A stretch of DNA of 64,000 nt from assembly GCF_003938655.1 (NCBI RefSeq), contig NZ_RJJT01000009.1:62001-126000 (forward strand), in the 5' to 3' direction. Position numbers and translations under genes: made by a program. Position 1 is the stretch's first letter; each line of letters opens with the position of its first letter. Source of the DNA: Rhizobium pisi (lineage in GTDB: Bacteria > Pseudomonadota > Alphaproteobacteria > Rhizobiales > Rhizobiaceae). Of this stretch, positions 19,299 to 27,442 are shown piece by piece. The notes beneath the pieces are model-generated. The model was not told the origin of the DNA, did no database searches, and saw only the letters and a list, made by a program, of their open reading frames with translations.

Positions 19299-19763
19299 TT
19301 GATCTATGTCGATGCCGATGCCTGCCCGGTGAAGCCGGAAATCCTCAAGGTCGCCGAACGCCACGGCCTCGAAGTTACCTTCGTCGCCAATTCGGGCCTG
19401 CGCCCCTCGCGCGATCCCATGATCCACAACGTCATCGTCTCCAACGCCTTCGACGCCGCCGACAATTGGATTGCCGAGCGCGCCGGCTCGGGCGATGTCG
19501 TCGTCACCGCCGATGTGCCGCTCGCCGTCCGCTGTGTCGCGACCGGCGCTTTCGTCAGCGGCCCGACAGGCCGCGTCTTCGATGAGACCAATATCGGCAT
19601 GGCGAGCGCCATGCGGGACCTCGGGGCGCATTTGCGCGAAACCGGCGAGAGCAAAGGTTATAATGCTGCCTTCAGCCCCAAGGATCGCTCACGGTTCCTC
19701 GAAACTTTCGATCGCCTCTGCCGACGCGCCAAGAGCCATTCACAGGGCGCCGACAACACGTAA
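19299..19763 (+). CDS. yaiI: YaiI/YqxD (DUF188) family protein
   Basis: A 154-residue protein of the YaiI/YqxD family, a PIN-like-fold group of unknown function. It begins IYVDADACPVKPEILKVAERHGLEVTFVANS, the family's conserved Asp-rich start, and later has GDVVVTADVPLAVRCVATGAFVSGPTGRVFDE. The start codon is TTG (19299), preceded by GAGG; the upstream stub copy has ATG. The change to TTG accompanies the duplication that displaced this gene from elaA. Size and motifs are intact, so it is expected to be functional. Confidence 0.9.
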   Translation: MIYVDADACPVKPEILKVAERHGLEVTFVANSGLRPSRDPMIHNVIVSNAFDAADNWIAERAGSGDVVVTADVPLAVRCVATGAFVSGPTGRVFDETNIGMASAMRDLGAHLRETGESKGYNAAFSPKDRSRFLETFDRLCRRAKSHSQGADNT

Positions 19764-19832
19764 TAGCTTCCAGGCGCCGGCCACAAAGGCCCGCAAGAAA
19801 CGGGTGGCATGGCAGCCATGCCAATTCCTACC

Positions 19833-19861
19833 TTGAACACAGCCGTTCCCTCGCGCATATA
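19833..19861 (+). promoter_or_regulatory. sigma-70-like promoter of the sugE riboswitch leader
   Basis: TTGAAC (19833-19838), 17 bases, then CATATA (19856-19861). The predicted start of transcription near 19868 falls at the first riboswitch hairpin, which fits the short leaders of this riboswitch class. Confidence 0.6.
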
Positions 19862-19869
19862 GTTTTCAT

Positions 19870-19938
19870 CGCAGACGACTGCGGCATCCTGAGGATGCAA
19901 CCGTCGCGGGGACGGCCTCGCTCTTTGAACAAGGAGAG
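19870..19938 (+). promoter_or_regulatory. guanidine-II (mini-ykkC) riboswitch
   Basis: Two hairpins with the class-defining ACGR tetraloops: hairpin 1 CGCAG-ACGA-CTGCG (19870-19883) and hairpin 2 GCGGGG-ACGG-CCTCGC (19906-19921). A third small hairpin GCATCC-TGA-GGATGC (19884-19898) occupies the linker. The ribosome binding site AAGGAG begins ten bases after hairpin 2 and precedes sugE. In this class, guanidine makes the two loops kiss and exposes the ribosome binding site. Position ahead of a SugE/Gdx exporter gene is exactly the known context. Confidence 0.88.
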
Positions 19939-19942
19939 TCGC

Positions 19943-20257
19943 ATGGCCTGGTTTCTGCTTTTTCTTGCCGGTCTTTTTGAATGTGGATGGGCGATCGGTC
20001 TTAAATATACCGATGGCTTTACGCGGCCGCTGCCGACGGCCCTGACGGTTATATCCATGGTGGTGAGCGTCGTGCTGCTCGGTCTTGCCGTAAAGCACCT
20101 GCCGATCGGCACAGCCTATGCGATTTGGACTGGCATCGGCACTGTCGGCACCGTGCTTCTCGGCGTCTGGTTGCTCGGCGATTCGGCCAGCGTCTCCCGC
20201 CTTGCCTGCATCACGTTGATCGTTGCCGGCATCGCCGGCCTCAAGCTTACTGCCTGA
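19943..20257 (+). CDS. sugE: SMR family guanidinium exporter SugE (Gdx)
   Basis: A 104-residue small multidrug resistance protein with four transmembrane helices. The SugE/Gdx signature is present: MAWFLLFLAGLFECGWAIGLKYTDGF with the essential Glu13, and GTAYAIWTGIGTVGTVLLG in helix 3. SugE-type members export guanidinium in exchange for protons as dual-topology dimers. ATG 19943 has AAGGAG; in-frame codons upstream to 19895 lie inside the riboswitch and are not coding. The guanidine-II riboswitch leader supports guanidinium as the natural substrate rather than broad quaternary ammonium resistance. Confidence 0.93.
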   Translation: MAWFLLFLAGLFECGWAIGLKYTDGFTRPLPTALTVISMVVSVVLLGLAVKHLPIGTAYAIWTGIGTVGTVLLGVWLLGDSASVSRLACITLIVAGIAGLKLTA

Positions 20258-20261
20258 TCCG

Positions 20262-20295
20262 CGAAAACACTGCGGGGCGCCGAAGCGCCCCGCAG
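20262..20295 (-). terminator. terminator hairpin between sugE and doxX-like gene
   Basis: A perfect 11-base stem CTGCGGGGCGC / GCGCCCCGCAG with CGAA loop (20270-20295). On the minus strand it is followed by TGTTTTCGC, so it suits the end of the DoxX gene; it may also stop sugE transcripts. Confidence 0.7.
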
Positions 20296-20305
20296 CCGAT
20301 AAGCA

Positions 20306-20698
20306 TCAAGCCGTCTTGCGGTTGTCGACGGCAAGAGCGCCTGGACCGGAGAAGAACAGATAGAGGAAGACGAAGCAGAACAGGATTGCGGCGTCGCCCT
20401 GGTTGACGGCCGGGTAGAAGCTGCTCGGCGCATGCGCCATGAAATAGGCGACCGCCATTTCGCCGGCGAGAAGGAAGGCGATGGGGCGCGTCAGCAGGCC
20501 GACGAGAATGAGAAGGCCGCCGATCAATTCCAGAAGTGCGGCGAAAAGCATCAGCGGCGGCAACGAGCCGGACATCTGAGAAGCCGGGAAACCGAAAAGC
20601 TTCATCGTGCCGTGCTCGATGAACAGCAGCGCGGTGATGATTCTGAGAGCGGCCAGCCCATAGGGGCGATAGGCAGAAAGACGCTCGAAAGTTGACAT
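20306..20698 (-). CDS. DoxX family membrane protein
   Basis: A 130-residue protein with four hydrophobic segments and the DoxX pattern: LRIITALLFIEHGTMKLFGFP near the N-terminus, LELIGGLLILVGLLTRPIAFLLAGEMAVAYF in the middle and NQGDAAILFCFVFLYLFFSGPGALAVDN at the end. DoxX proteins are membrane components of quinone- or thiol-linked redox and stress systems; the specific role is unknown. The start follows a strong AAAGGAGAGG. It is convergent with sugE and shares the hairpin between them. Confidence 0.87.
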   Translation of the reverse strand: MSTFERLSAYRPYGLAALRIITALLFIEHGTMKLFGFPASQMSGSLPPLMLFAALLELIGGLLILVGLLTRPIAFLLAGEMAVAYFMAHAPSSFYPAVNQGDAAILFCFVFLYLFFSGPGALAVDNRKTA

Positions 20699-20837
20699 TA
20701 AACCTCTCCTTTAAAAGAATAAGAGCCGAGCGTTAGCCTGTCCCCCGCAAGGATTGAACACACGGATCGCTGACGGCCGTTCACTTTTTCGACAGCGGGT
20801 AAACACCTGACTGCGCGGCTTTATTCGAAGGCGAATG

Positions 20838-22370
20838 TCAAAGCGGAATGTTGTCGTGCTTCTTCCAGGGGTTGGAGAGATCCTTGTTGCGCAGCATCTT
20901 CAGGCCGCGCGCCAGCCGCCGCCGCGTCGAATGCGGCATAATCACCTCATCGACATAACCGCGCTCAGCGGCGACGAAGGGCGAGAGGAACCGGTCCTCG
21001 TACATCTTGGTATGGGCGGCGATCTTCTCTGGATCGGCGATATCCTTGCGGAAGATGATCTCGACCGCGCCCTTGGCGCCCATCACGGCGATCTGCGCCG
21101 TCGGCCAGGCATAGTTGAGGTCGCCGCGCAAATGCTTCGACGCCATCACGTCATAGGCGCCGCCGAAGGCCTTGCGGGTGATGACGGTGAGCTTCGGCAC
21201 CGTCGCCTCCGCATAGGCGAAAAGTAGCTTGGCGCCGTGCTTGATGAGGCCACCATATTCCTGCGCCGTGCCCGGCAGAAATCCCGGCACGTCGACGAAG
21301 GTGACGATCGGAATGTTGAAGCAATCGCAGAAACGCACGAAACGGGCCGCCTTGCGTGAGGCGTCGCTGTCGAGCACGCCGGCCAGCACCATAGGCTGGT
21401 TGGCGACGAAGCCGACGGTGGAGCCTTCGACGCGGCCGAAGCCGCAGACGATGTTTTTGGCGAAGCTCTCCTGGATCTCGAAGAAATCCCCCTCGTCCGC
21501 CACTTTCCGGATCAGTTCCTTGATGTCGTAAGGCTTGTTGGCGCTGGCTGGCACAAGAGTATCCAACGAATTGTCGGTGTCGGTCACCGACTGGTAACAT
21601 TCGATTTCCGGCACCGGCGACGTGTTGGACTGCGGCAGGAAATCGATCAGGCGGCGCACCTGTAAGAGCGTCTTCACATCATTGTCATAGGCACCGTCGG
21701 CAATCGATGAGCGCGTCGTATGCACGACCGCGCCGCCGAGTTCTTCGGCCGTCACGGTCTCGTTGGTGACCGTTTTGACCACGTCCGGGCCGGTGACGAA
21801 CATGTAGGAGGAATCGCGCACCATGAAGATGAAATCTGTCATGGCAGGCGAATAGACGTCGCCGCCGGCGCAGGGGCCCATGATGACCGAGATTTGCGGG
21901 ATGACGCCGGAGGCGAGCACATTGCGCTGGAACACCTCGGCATAGCCGCCGAGTGCCGCCACGCCCTCCTGGATGCGGGCGCCGCCCGCATCGTAGATAC
22001 CGACGATCGGCGCGCGGTTCTTCAGCGCCATGTCCTGCACCTTCATGATCTTCTCGGCATGCGCTTCCGAAAGCGAGCCGCCGAAGACCGTGAAGTCCTT
22101 GGCGAAGACGAAGACCGTGCGGCCGTTGACCGTGCCCCAGCCGGTGACGACGCCGTCGCCGGCGATACGGCTCTTGTCCATGCCGAAATCGGTGGAGCGA
22201 TGTTCGACGAACATGTCGAACTCCTCGAAGGAGCCCTCGTCGAGGAAGAGGTCGATGCGCTCGCGCGCCGTCAGCTTGCCGCGCTTGTGCTGGGCGTCGA
22301 TGCGCTCCTTGCCGCCACCGAGGCGGGCAACGCCGCGGCGGCGTTCCAGTTCTTCGAGAATTTCCTTCAT
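20838..22370 (-). CDS. pccB: propionyl-CoA carboxylase beta subunit
   Basis: The carboxyltransferase subunit, 510 residues with both crotonase-like halves. The N-terminal half has [39 protein letters not shown] and [22 protein letters not shown]; the C-terminal half has [31 protein letters not shown] and [26 protein letters not shown]. The oxyanion-forming glycine loops are intact, and Asp near residue 410 region agrees with propionyl specificity. It should assemble with PccA (16067-18076) as a dodecamer. Its own promoter is implied, since it is separate and convergent to pccA; a rhizobial repeat lies just upstream of it (22401-22466). Confidence 0.93.
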   Translation of the reverse strand: MKEILEELERRRGVARLGGGKERIDAQHKRGKLTARERIDLFLDEGSFEEFDMFVEHRSTDFGMDKSRIAGDGVVTGWGTVNGRTVFVFAKDFTVFGGSLSEAHAEKIMKVQDMALKNRAPIVGIYDAGGARIQEGVAALGGYAEVFQRNVLASGVIPQISVIMGPCAGGDVYSPAMTDFIFMVRDSSYMFVTGPDVVKTVTNETVTAEELGGAVVHTTRSSIADGAYDNDVKTLLQVRRLIDFLPQSNTSPVPEIECYQSVTDTDNSLDTLVPASANKPYDIKELIRKVADEGDFFEIQESFAKNIVCGFGRVEGSTVGFVANQPMVLAGVLDSDASRKAARFVRFCDCFNIPIVTFVDVPGFLPGTAQEYGGLIKHGAKLLFAYAEATVPKLTVITRKAFGGAYDVMASKHLRGDLNYAWPTAQIAVMGAKGAVEIIFRKDIADPEKIAAHTKMYEDRFLSPFVAAERGYVDEVIMPHSTRRRLARGLKMLRNKDLSNPWKKHDNIPL

Positions 22371-22400
22371 GCGATCTCTCCTCGCCGCTGCGTATTCAAT

Positions 22401-22466
22401 ATGCGCTAGCGCATGATACCGAAAAATGTGAGCGATTTCCGGACGATATCAAACTGTTTAATTTCT
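22401..22466. repeat. rhizobial intergenic palindromic repeat
   Basis: Imperfect palindrome beginning ATGCGCTAGCGCATGATACC and closing with GGACGATATC, with inner GAAAAATG / GATTTCCGG segments. It resembles the element near 4267-4362. It fills the gap between the lipoprotein gene and pccB. Confidence 0.55.
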
Positions 22467-22925
22467 TTAGCGGCCACGTCCGCTGAGCGAGAAGACCGAA
22501 CGGATCCGTGCCGCGACGTCTTCGGCCATGATCTCGTCGGCAAGCTTCGGATCGGCAGCGATACTGGTCACCTCGAAAGCGCTGACGGCGATGACGGAGC
22601 CGTCCTCGACAGAGGCTGCGTCGATGCTGATCTTGGCGACGTTGCGGTCGTTCTGGAAGCCGAGTCCTTTCTGGATGGAAACCACCCGGATCGTCAGCAC
22701 CACGCGCGGCAGCACGGTGTCACGCACCGTTGAGTTGATCGCAGCATTGACACGGTCATTGATACCGGAAAGCAATTCGGCCGGCATGTTCGGACCGGAG
22801 AGAACGACAGCGCTTCGCACATCGTAGACCGGCGCCTCGTGCTTGTTGGCCGAGAGGCTGACGCAGGCCGTAAGCGCAATGCAGACGAGTGCGGCCCGGC
22901 AAAAACACGACCTCAGCCAATTCAT
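22467..22925 (-). CDS. putative lipoprotein
   Basis: A 152-residue protein with a signal peptide ending in a lipobox (ALTAC), so the mature protein would be lipidated on the Cys near residue 21. The mature part is a short alpha/beta domain (YDVRSAVVLSGPNMPAELLSGINDRVNAAINSTV ... VVLTIRVVSIQKGL ... DGSVIAVSAFEVTS) of no family I recognise. A BON-like or Lpp-like role cannot be supported. Start ATG 22925 was preferred to 22940 because the ribosome binding site is better spaced. It is followed on the minus strand by the repeat and pccB. Confidence 0.7.
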   Translation of the reverse strand: MNWLRSCFCRAALVCIALTACVSLSANKHEAPVYDVRSAVVLSGPNMPAELLSGINDRVNAAINSTVRDTVLPRVVLTIRVVSIQKGLGFQNDRNVAKISIDAASVEDGSVIAVSAFEVTSIAADPKLADEIMAEDVAARIRSVFSLSGRGR

Positions 22926-22991
22926 TGCAAAATCCCGCATTCCCCGTTGGAGTCGCAGATTTCGTCATAATGTCTGGGAAGGCAATATGTT

Positions 22992-23777
22992 TCAGGCGCT
23001 TAGGGCGAAAAAAACGTCCGTCGCCGCCTTGAACTCTGCAAAGCGCTTCGCCCGCCGCTCCTCGGCCTCCTCGTCGCGTCCCCAATGCTCGATCGTCCAA
23101 TCCTCGTCGAGGTGGGCAAGCGACCATGCCTCCTCCGTGGTCACCCTGCCCTCGGCGAAGGCGAGCGCCAGGATCGCCGAGCCGGTCAGCGTCGTGATGG
23201 TGTGGAGCACGGCGAGCTCCAGCGGGTTTTCATGCCGTGCGAGCGTGACCGCAAAGGCAGCGGTTGCCTCGCGCGGCTGTTCGTGATGCATCACGCCTTC
23301 GACAAGGATGAAGCGGGCGCCGAGATCGTTCGCGGCCCAGTCGACAATCGGATCCCAGCGTTCCGCCTGGCGCTCCACCAGCCGCTCCGGCCCATCTGCC
23401 CGATAGCAGAGCAGGTCGCTCGAGGAAAAGCGCAGAATATCTTCGAAGATCGCCTGCGAGTTGGAGACGATGCCATCGAGCGTAGTATTGACGAGCCTCG
23501 TTACCGGCATGGTGACGGGGTCGATGACCTCAGCCTGCGCCTCCCATTCGGCGGCAACGAGCCGGGCAAGTGCCTCGGTCGGCACGGCGAGAACCTGGCG
23601 TGCCGGCGTGCGCACCATCTTGCCGTCGAGCGTGATCGCAAAACCGCCCTCGTGCTCGGCAACGGAAACATCAGTGTAGAAGCGCTTCGGCAGCGGCTTC
23701 TTCATCTGGATCTGCGCGCGGCGGATGGGATCGGGATGGCTCAGGCCTTCGGTAAGGTCGTTCAGCAGATCGCGCAT
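22992..23777 (-). CDS. ATP12 family F1-ATPase assembly chaperone
   Basis: A 261-residue protein of the ATP12 family, which in mitochondria binds the F1 alpha subunit during assembly. Diagnostic segments: PLPKRFYTDVSVAEHEGGFAITLDGKMVRTPARQVLAVPT, EWEAQAEVIDPVTMPVTRLVNTTLDG, DLLCYRADGPERLVERQAERWDPIVDWA and LEELAVL-like LELAVLHTITTLTGSAILALA. The family is restricted to alphaproteobacteria and eukaryotes with that ancestry. It lies nine bases after the HAD phosphatase gene and is the last gene of the crcB-rluC-HAD set on the minus strand. Confidence 0.92.
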   Translation of the reverse strand: MRDLLNDLTEGLSHPDPIRRAQIQMKKPLPKRFYTDVSVAEHEGGFAITLDGKMVRTPARQVLAVPTEALARLVAAEWEAQAEVIDPVTMPVTRLVNTTLDGIVSNSQAIFEDILRFSSSDLLCYRADGPERLVERQAERWDPIVDWAANDLGARFILVEGVMHHEQPREATAAFAVTLARHENPLELAVLHTITTLTGSAILALAFAEGRVTTEEAWSLAHLDEDWTIEHWGRDEEAEERRAKRFAEFKAATDVFFALSA

Positions 23778-23786
23778 GGGCTCACC

Positions 23787-24440
23787 TCAGGAAAAATGGC
23801 GCAATATTTCGTTCGGATGGTAGGCGATCGCATCGGCGCCGTTGGCGATCAGCTCATCCACGCTGGCATAGCCCCAAGCAACGCCGATCGCCTTGGCGCC
23901 GGCAGCCTTTGCCATCTGCATATCGTAAACCGCATCGCCGATGACAATGGTGTCGGCAGCATTCATGCCGGTTTCATCGCAGCATTCGGTGACCATCGCC
24001 GGATGCGGCTTGGAGGGGCAATCGTCGGCGGTGCGCGCGACGACGAAATGCTTGTCGAAGCCATGCGTCTCCATCACCAGCTTCAGCCCACGTCGGGATT
24101 TGCCCGTCACCGCGCCGATCAGCAGGTCGTCGCGCCCGCTGATCGCATCGATCATCTCGCGGATGCCGGGAAACAGCGGCTCCTTGTAGTCGAGGTCCTG
24201 ACGCACGATCGAGAACAGCGATTTGTAATGCGCCGTCATCTCGATGTCGTCCTGCTCCACATGCGGCCTGCCCTGCATGCGGGCAATGGCGATATCGAGG
24301 GACAGGCCGATAATGGCCTTGGTGTCTTCAAATCGAGGTTCCGGCTTGCCGAATTTATCGAAGGTCCTGCGCATGGTTTCGTGGATCAGACCGGCGCTAT
24401 CGACCAGCGTGCCATCGCAATCAAAGAGCGCCAGTTTCAT
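23787..24440 (-). CDS. HAD family phosphatase (phosphoglycolate phosphatase-like)
   Basis: A 217-residue haloacid dehalogenase hydrolase. Motif I is DCDGTLVDS (residues 8-16), motif II is GAVTGKS, motif III Lys is in SKPHPAM and motif IV is VIGDAVYDMQMAKAAG. The cap domain between residues 20 and 85 is helical, as in phosphoglycolate phosphatases and beta-phosphoglucomutases; the exact substrate is open. Its start codon overlaps the end of rluC by four bases (24437-24440), indicating translational coupling. Confidence 0.88.
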   Translation of the reverse strand: MKLALFDCDGTLVDSAGLIHETMRRTFDKFGKPEPRFEDTKAIIGLSLDIAIARMQGRPHVEQDDIEMTAHYKSLFSIVRQDLDYKEPLFPGIREMIDAISGRDDLLIGAVTGKSRRGLKLVMETHGFDKHFVVARTADDCPSKPHPAMVTECCDETGMNAADTIVIGDAVYDMQMAKAAGAKAIGVAWGYASVDELIANGADAIAYHPNEILRHFS

Positions 24441-25429
24441 TCGGCATCCCTTTCGGCACCGGCGAGATCGAGGCCGAGAAGATTCCAGGTCTGCACCATA
24501 TGCGGCGGCAGCGGCGCGCTGATGCGCAGGCGCCCGCCGGAGGGATGCGGGATGTCGATGTGACGCGCGTGCAGATGCAGCTTTTTCTGGACGCCGCCTG
24601 GGAAATCCCAGTTCGGATCGTCGTCGAAATATTTCGGATCGCCGATGATCGGGTGGCCGATATGCAGCGCATGCACGCGCAGCTGGTGGGTACGGCCGGT
24701 ATAGGGCTCCATCTCCAGCCAGGCGAGGTTCTGCGCGGCGGTTTCCAGCACGCGGTAGAACGAGACGGCGTGGTCAGCCCCGTCCTCGCCGTGCTTGGCG
24801 ATGCGCATGCGGTCGCCGTCGATCGTGGGCTCCTTGACGAGCCAGGTGGAGATCTTGTCCTCGTGTTTGCGCGGCACGCCCTTGACCAGCGCCCAATAGG
24901 TCTTCTTGGTGTCGCGCTCGCGGAAGGCCGCCGTCAGCTTCTGTGCGGCGCCGCGGGTGCGGGCGATGACGAGAACGCCTGATGTGTCGCGGTCGAGACG
25001 GTGGACGAGGCGCGGCTTCTCGCCTTTCGGGCTGGTCCAGGCTTCGAGCATCTGGTCGATGTGCCTGGCGACACCGGAACCGCCCTGCACGGCAAGACCG
25101 GGCGGCTTGTTGAGCACGATCACCTTTTCGTCCTCATGCAGCACCATGCGCGACAGCAGTTCGAAATCCGTGGAATGCTTGAGATCCTTGCCGGCGATCG
25201 GCCCGGATTTCAGCTTCGCATCGACATCCAACGGCGGCACGCGCACGGTCTGGCCGGGCTGCACGCGGGCATCCGATTTGACGCGGCCGCCATCGACGCG
25301 CACCTGGCCGGAGCGCAGGAGCTTCTGCAATGGACCGAAGCCGAGGCCCGGAAAGTGCACCTTGAACCACCGGTCGAGCCGCATGCCCGCCTCGTCAGGT
25401 TCAACCTTGATATGTTCTATGCCAGCCAT
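24437..25429 (-). CDS. rluC: 23S rRNA pseudouridine synthase, RluC type
   Basis: A 330-residue RluA-family pseudouridine synthase. An S4 RNA-binding domain (MRLDRWFKVHFPGLGFGPLQKLLRSGQVRVDGGRVKSDARVQPGQ, residues 16-60) precedes the catalytic domain, whose nucleophile Asp146 is in HRLDRDTSG. The presence of S4 plus the VLNKPPGLAVQGG motif (around 105-117) fits RluC, which in E. coli modifies 23S positions 955, 2504 and 2580; the same sites are assumed by family. It overlaps the HAD gene by four bases and follows crcB. Confidence 0.88.
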   Translation of the reverse strand: MAGIEHIKVEPDEAGMRLDRWFKVHFPGLGFGPLQKLLRSGQVRVDGGRVKSDARVQPGQTVRVPPLDVDAKLKSGPIAGKDLKHSTDFELLSRMVLHEDEKVIVLNKPPGLAVQGGSGVARHIDQMLEAWTSPKGEKPRLVHRLDRDTSGVLVIARTRGAAQKLTAAFRERDTKKTYWALVKGVPRKHEDKISTWLVKEPTIDGDRMRIAKHGEDGADHAVSFYRVLETAAQNLAWLEMEPYTGRTHQLRVHALHIGHPIIGDPKYFDDDPNWDFPGGVQKKLHLHARHIDIPHPSGGRLRISAPLPPHMVQTWNLLGLDLAGAERDAE

Positions 25430-25524
25430 AAACGGATCTTTCGGAAATTGCAGCGCAGGCCCAGCCGGCGTCCTTGCCGCAGCCTTTAGAGCATTTTCAT
25501 GGAAAACGGAAACCGGAAAAGAAA

Positions 25525-25902
25525 TCAGGCCAAAGCCCGCATCACGGCGAGCCCAGCGATGACGGCCGCCATCGAAAGCCCGACGCTCGCAACGATGTAG
25601 ACGCCGCCGGCGACAGCCTCGCCGCGCTCGAACAATGAGATGGCATCGAGCGAGAAGGCCGAGAAGGTGGTGAAGCCGCCGAGGAAGCCGGTAACGAGTA
25701 GCAGGCGCAGTTCGACCGAAGCGTTAAATTTCCGCGCAATCAGCTCGGTGAAGAGGCCGATGACGAAGCAGCCGACCACATTGACCGTGAGCGTGCCCCA
25801 GGGAAACGCCGGGCCCATGAGCCTCAGCGCCCATTGGCCGACATAATATCTGAGGAGGGAACCGATAGCGCCGCCGACTGCGACTAGGAGAGCCTGGATC
25901 AT
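25525..25902 (-). CDS. crcB: fluoride exporter CrcB (Fluc channel)
   Basis: A 125-residue, four-helix Fluc fluoride channel subunit. The signature GGAIGSLLRYYVGQWA near the N-terminus, PWGTLTVNVVGCFVIGLF in helix 2 with the conserved Asn, and LVTGFLGGFTTFSAFSLDA in helix 3 with the Phe box are all there. The protein works as an antiparallel dual-topology dimer to expel fluoride. No fluoride riboswitch was recognised in the upstream region (25903-26000). It is the first gene of the set crcB-rluC-HAD-ATP12, with a gap of about 95 bases to rluC containing the relic of a repeat (25489-25515). Confidence 0.92.
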   Translation of the reverse strand: MIQALLVAVGGAIGSLLRYYVGQWALRLMGPAFPWGTLTVNVVGCFVIGLFTELIARKFNASVELRLLLVTGFLGGFTTFSAFSLDAISLFERGEAVAGGVYIVASVGLSMAAVIAGLAVMRALA

Positions 25903-26022
25903 GAGCCGGATTTATCGCGTTTCGAAAGCGATTCCAATCAGGTCGGACGAATTCTTACCATTTTGTAAAATGCCAGCGATTTTCTTATGATGGCGCCAAG
26001 ATCATGCCGATACGGTGACGGC

Positions 26023-26289
26023 ATGACCCAACTCTTGTCGATATCGGCCAGCACTGCCGCCATTGCCTTCGAATCGCTCCGAATCCCGCAGCGTGTGGCA
26101 ACGAGCACCGCAGCGCGCGACGCACGGCGCCTGGCTGACAGGCAATTGAAGGCTGAGAGCACCGACGATGTCGACGAGCCCTCCAGCATCATCCAGTCGA
26201 CGGAAGTGGCGCTCGACCTGATGGCCAAGGGCAACCGCCAGCCGCAGGCAGGCCTGGAGCAGGCGCTGCGATCCTACGAGGATTTCTGA
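26023..26289 (+). CDS. hypothetical protein
   Basis: An 88-residue soluble protein that I cannot place in a family. It is Ala/Ser/Arg-rich at the N-terminus (MTQLLSISASTAAIAFESLR), has an acidic centre and ends ALRSYEDF. A terminator follows the stop codon directly, which supports it as a real transcription unit. An in-frame ATG at 25987 would add 12 residues. The upstream region, shared with divergent crcB, has the short palindrome CATTTTGTAAAATG (25959-25973). Confidence 0.5.
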   Translation: MTQLLSISASTAAIAFESLRIPQRVATSTAARDARRLADRQLKAESTDDVDEPSSIIQSTEVALDLMAKGNRQPQAGLEQALRSYEDF

Positions 26290-26310
26290 GGCAACCGCCT
26301 TTCAAACGAA

Positions 26311-26346
26311 AGCCCGCGACTGCAATTGCTGTCGCGGGCTTTTTTT
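26311..26346 (+). terminator. rho-independent terminator
   Basis: AGCCCGCGAC paired with GTCGCGGGCT, followed by TTTTTT, 21 bases after the stop codon at 26289. Confidence 0.9.
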
Positions 26347-26364
26347 GTCTTCGCTGGCCTAGCC

Positions 26365-27369
26365 TTACTTGCCCTGTGCCGACAGTACCTGCAGCGCCAG
26401 ATCGACCTTGCCGGCCTTTTCGAAGGTCAGTGTCACCGGCACCGTGTCGCCCTGCTTGAACGGCGTCTTCACCTTCTGGAACATCAGATGCAGGTTGCCG
26501 GGCTCGAGCTTGAGCGTCTCGCCGGCGGCAATGGCGATGCCGTCCTTCAGCTGGCGCATCCGCATGACATTGTCCTTGGTCACCATTTCGTGGATCTGAA
26601 CCTCGCCCGCCGCAGGCGATGTCACCGAGATCAGGCGATCTTCCGCATGGCCGTTGTTCTTCACCGTGAAAAAGCCGCCGCCGACCGGCTGACCGGGCAG
26701 CATCGCCTTGGCGAAACCGCCGGAGATTTCGAGATCGCCGGCCTTGACCGTTTCGCCGGCCGGCGCCGCCGCAGCCATGCCTGCCATGCCGGACATATCC
26801 ATGCCGGCCATGTCGTCATGGTCATGGCCATGTTCTTCGCTGGCGACGATCTTCAGCAGCGGCGCCGGGCTTTTGAGGCCATGGGCATCGCTGCCTGCCG
26901 GCGCCACCTGATCCCAGGCCGTGACCGTATCGCCGCACATCTGCATCACCGGAAAGGCGAGCGAGGTGCCGGCCTCGACGCCTGAAACTTTACCCTGGAT
27001 GACGAAGGTGTCGTAGAAATCGTCGGAGAGATTGCCGTTCTTCCAGCGGATCTCGATCGCGCCAGTTTTCACCTTGTCGCCATGATTGTCGTAGGTCTTC
27101 TGGTAATCGCCCTTGATCACTTCGAGCTCCCAGCCGGCTTTCGGCTGCGGCTTGGCGAAGACGAAGCCTTCAGGCAGCTTGACCCGCACTTCCGTCGTCG
27201 CCTTGCCGTCGCAGCCATGCGGCAGCTGCAGCGTGGCGAGAATGGTGCTTTCCTGGGTCGCCTGCTTGTCAAGGAAGGTCACATGCGCTTCGGCGCCGGC
27301 AGCGGCGGTTGCGGAAAAGAGGGCGATAAGCCCCAACGTCTTGATGGTCTGCGTCTTGATCGTTTTCAT
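26365..27369 (-). CDS. periplasmic copper protein: YcnI-like (DUF1775) domain fused to a PCu(A)C chaperone domain
   Basis: A 334-residue exported protein. After the signal peptide (KTLGLIALFSATAAAGAEA) comes a DUF1775/YcnI domain starting HVTFLDKQATQESTILATLQLPHGC, whose N-terminal His and a Trp (GWELEV) bind Cu(II) in YcnI. A metal-binding-looking linker rich in His, Asp and Met (EEHGHDHDDMAGMDMSGMAGM, about 200-222) joins it to a PCu(A)C domain with the His/Met copper site (IHEM ... VMRM ... LHLM). The fusion probably moves copper to cytochrome oxidase or detoxifies it in the periplasm. ATG 27369 follows GGAG. It follows a DUF2946 gene by 73 bases, on the same strand. Confidence 0.9.
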   Translation of the reverse strand: MKTIKTQTIKTLGLIALFSATAAAGAEAHVTFLDKQATQESTILATLQLPHGCDGKATTEVRVKLPEGFVFAKPQPKAGWELEVIKGDYQKTYDNHGDKVKTGAIEIRWKNGNLSDDFYDTFVIQGKVSGVEAGTSLAFPVMQMCGDTVTAWDQVAPAGSDAHGLKSPAPLLKIVASEEHGHDHDDMAGMDMSGMAGMAAAAPAGETVKAGDLEISGGFAKAMLPGQPVGGGFFTVKNNGHAEDRLISVTSPAAGEVQIHEMVTKDNVMRMRQLKDGIAIAAGETLKLEPGNLHLMFQKVKTPFKQGDTVPVTLTFEKAGKVDLALQVLSAQGK

Positions 27370-27442
27370 CGGATATCTCCTCGCCGGCCGCGGCATTTCT
27401 CTCAGGCGGACCGGCATGTTGCGTTCAGATTGCGGAGAAAAA

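Noticed and set aside
25903..26000. Possible fluoride riboswitch before crcB.
   Set aside because: The conserved GGNGAUGG core and pseudoknot of the crcB motif are not found. Only a short palindrome is present.
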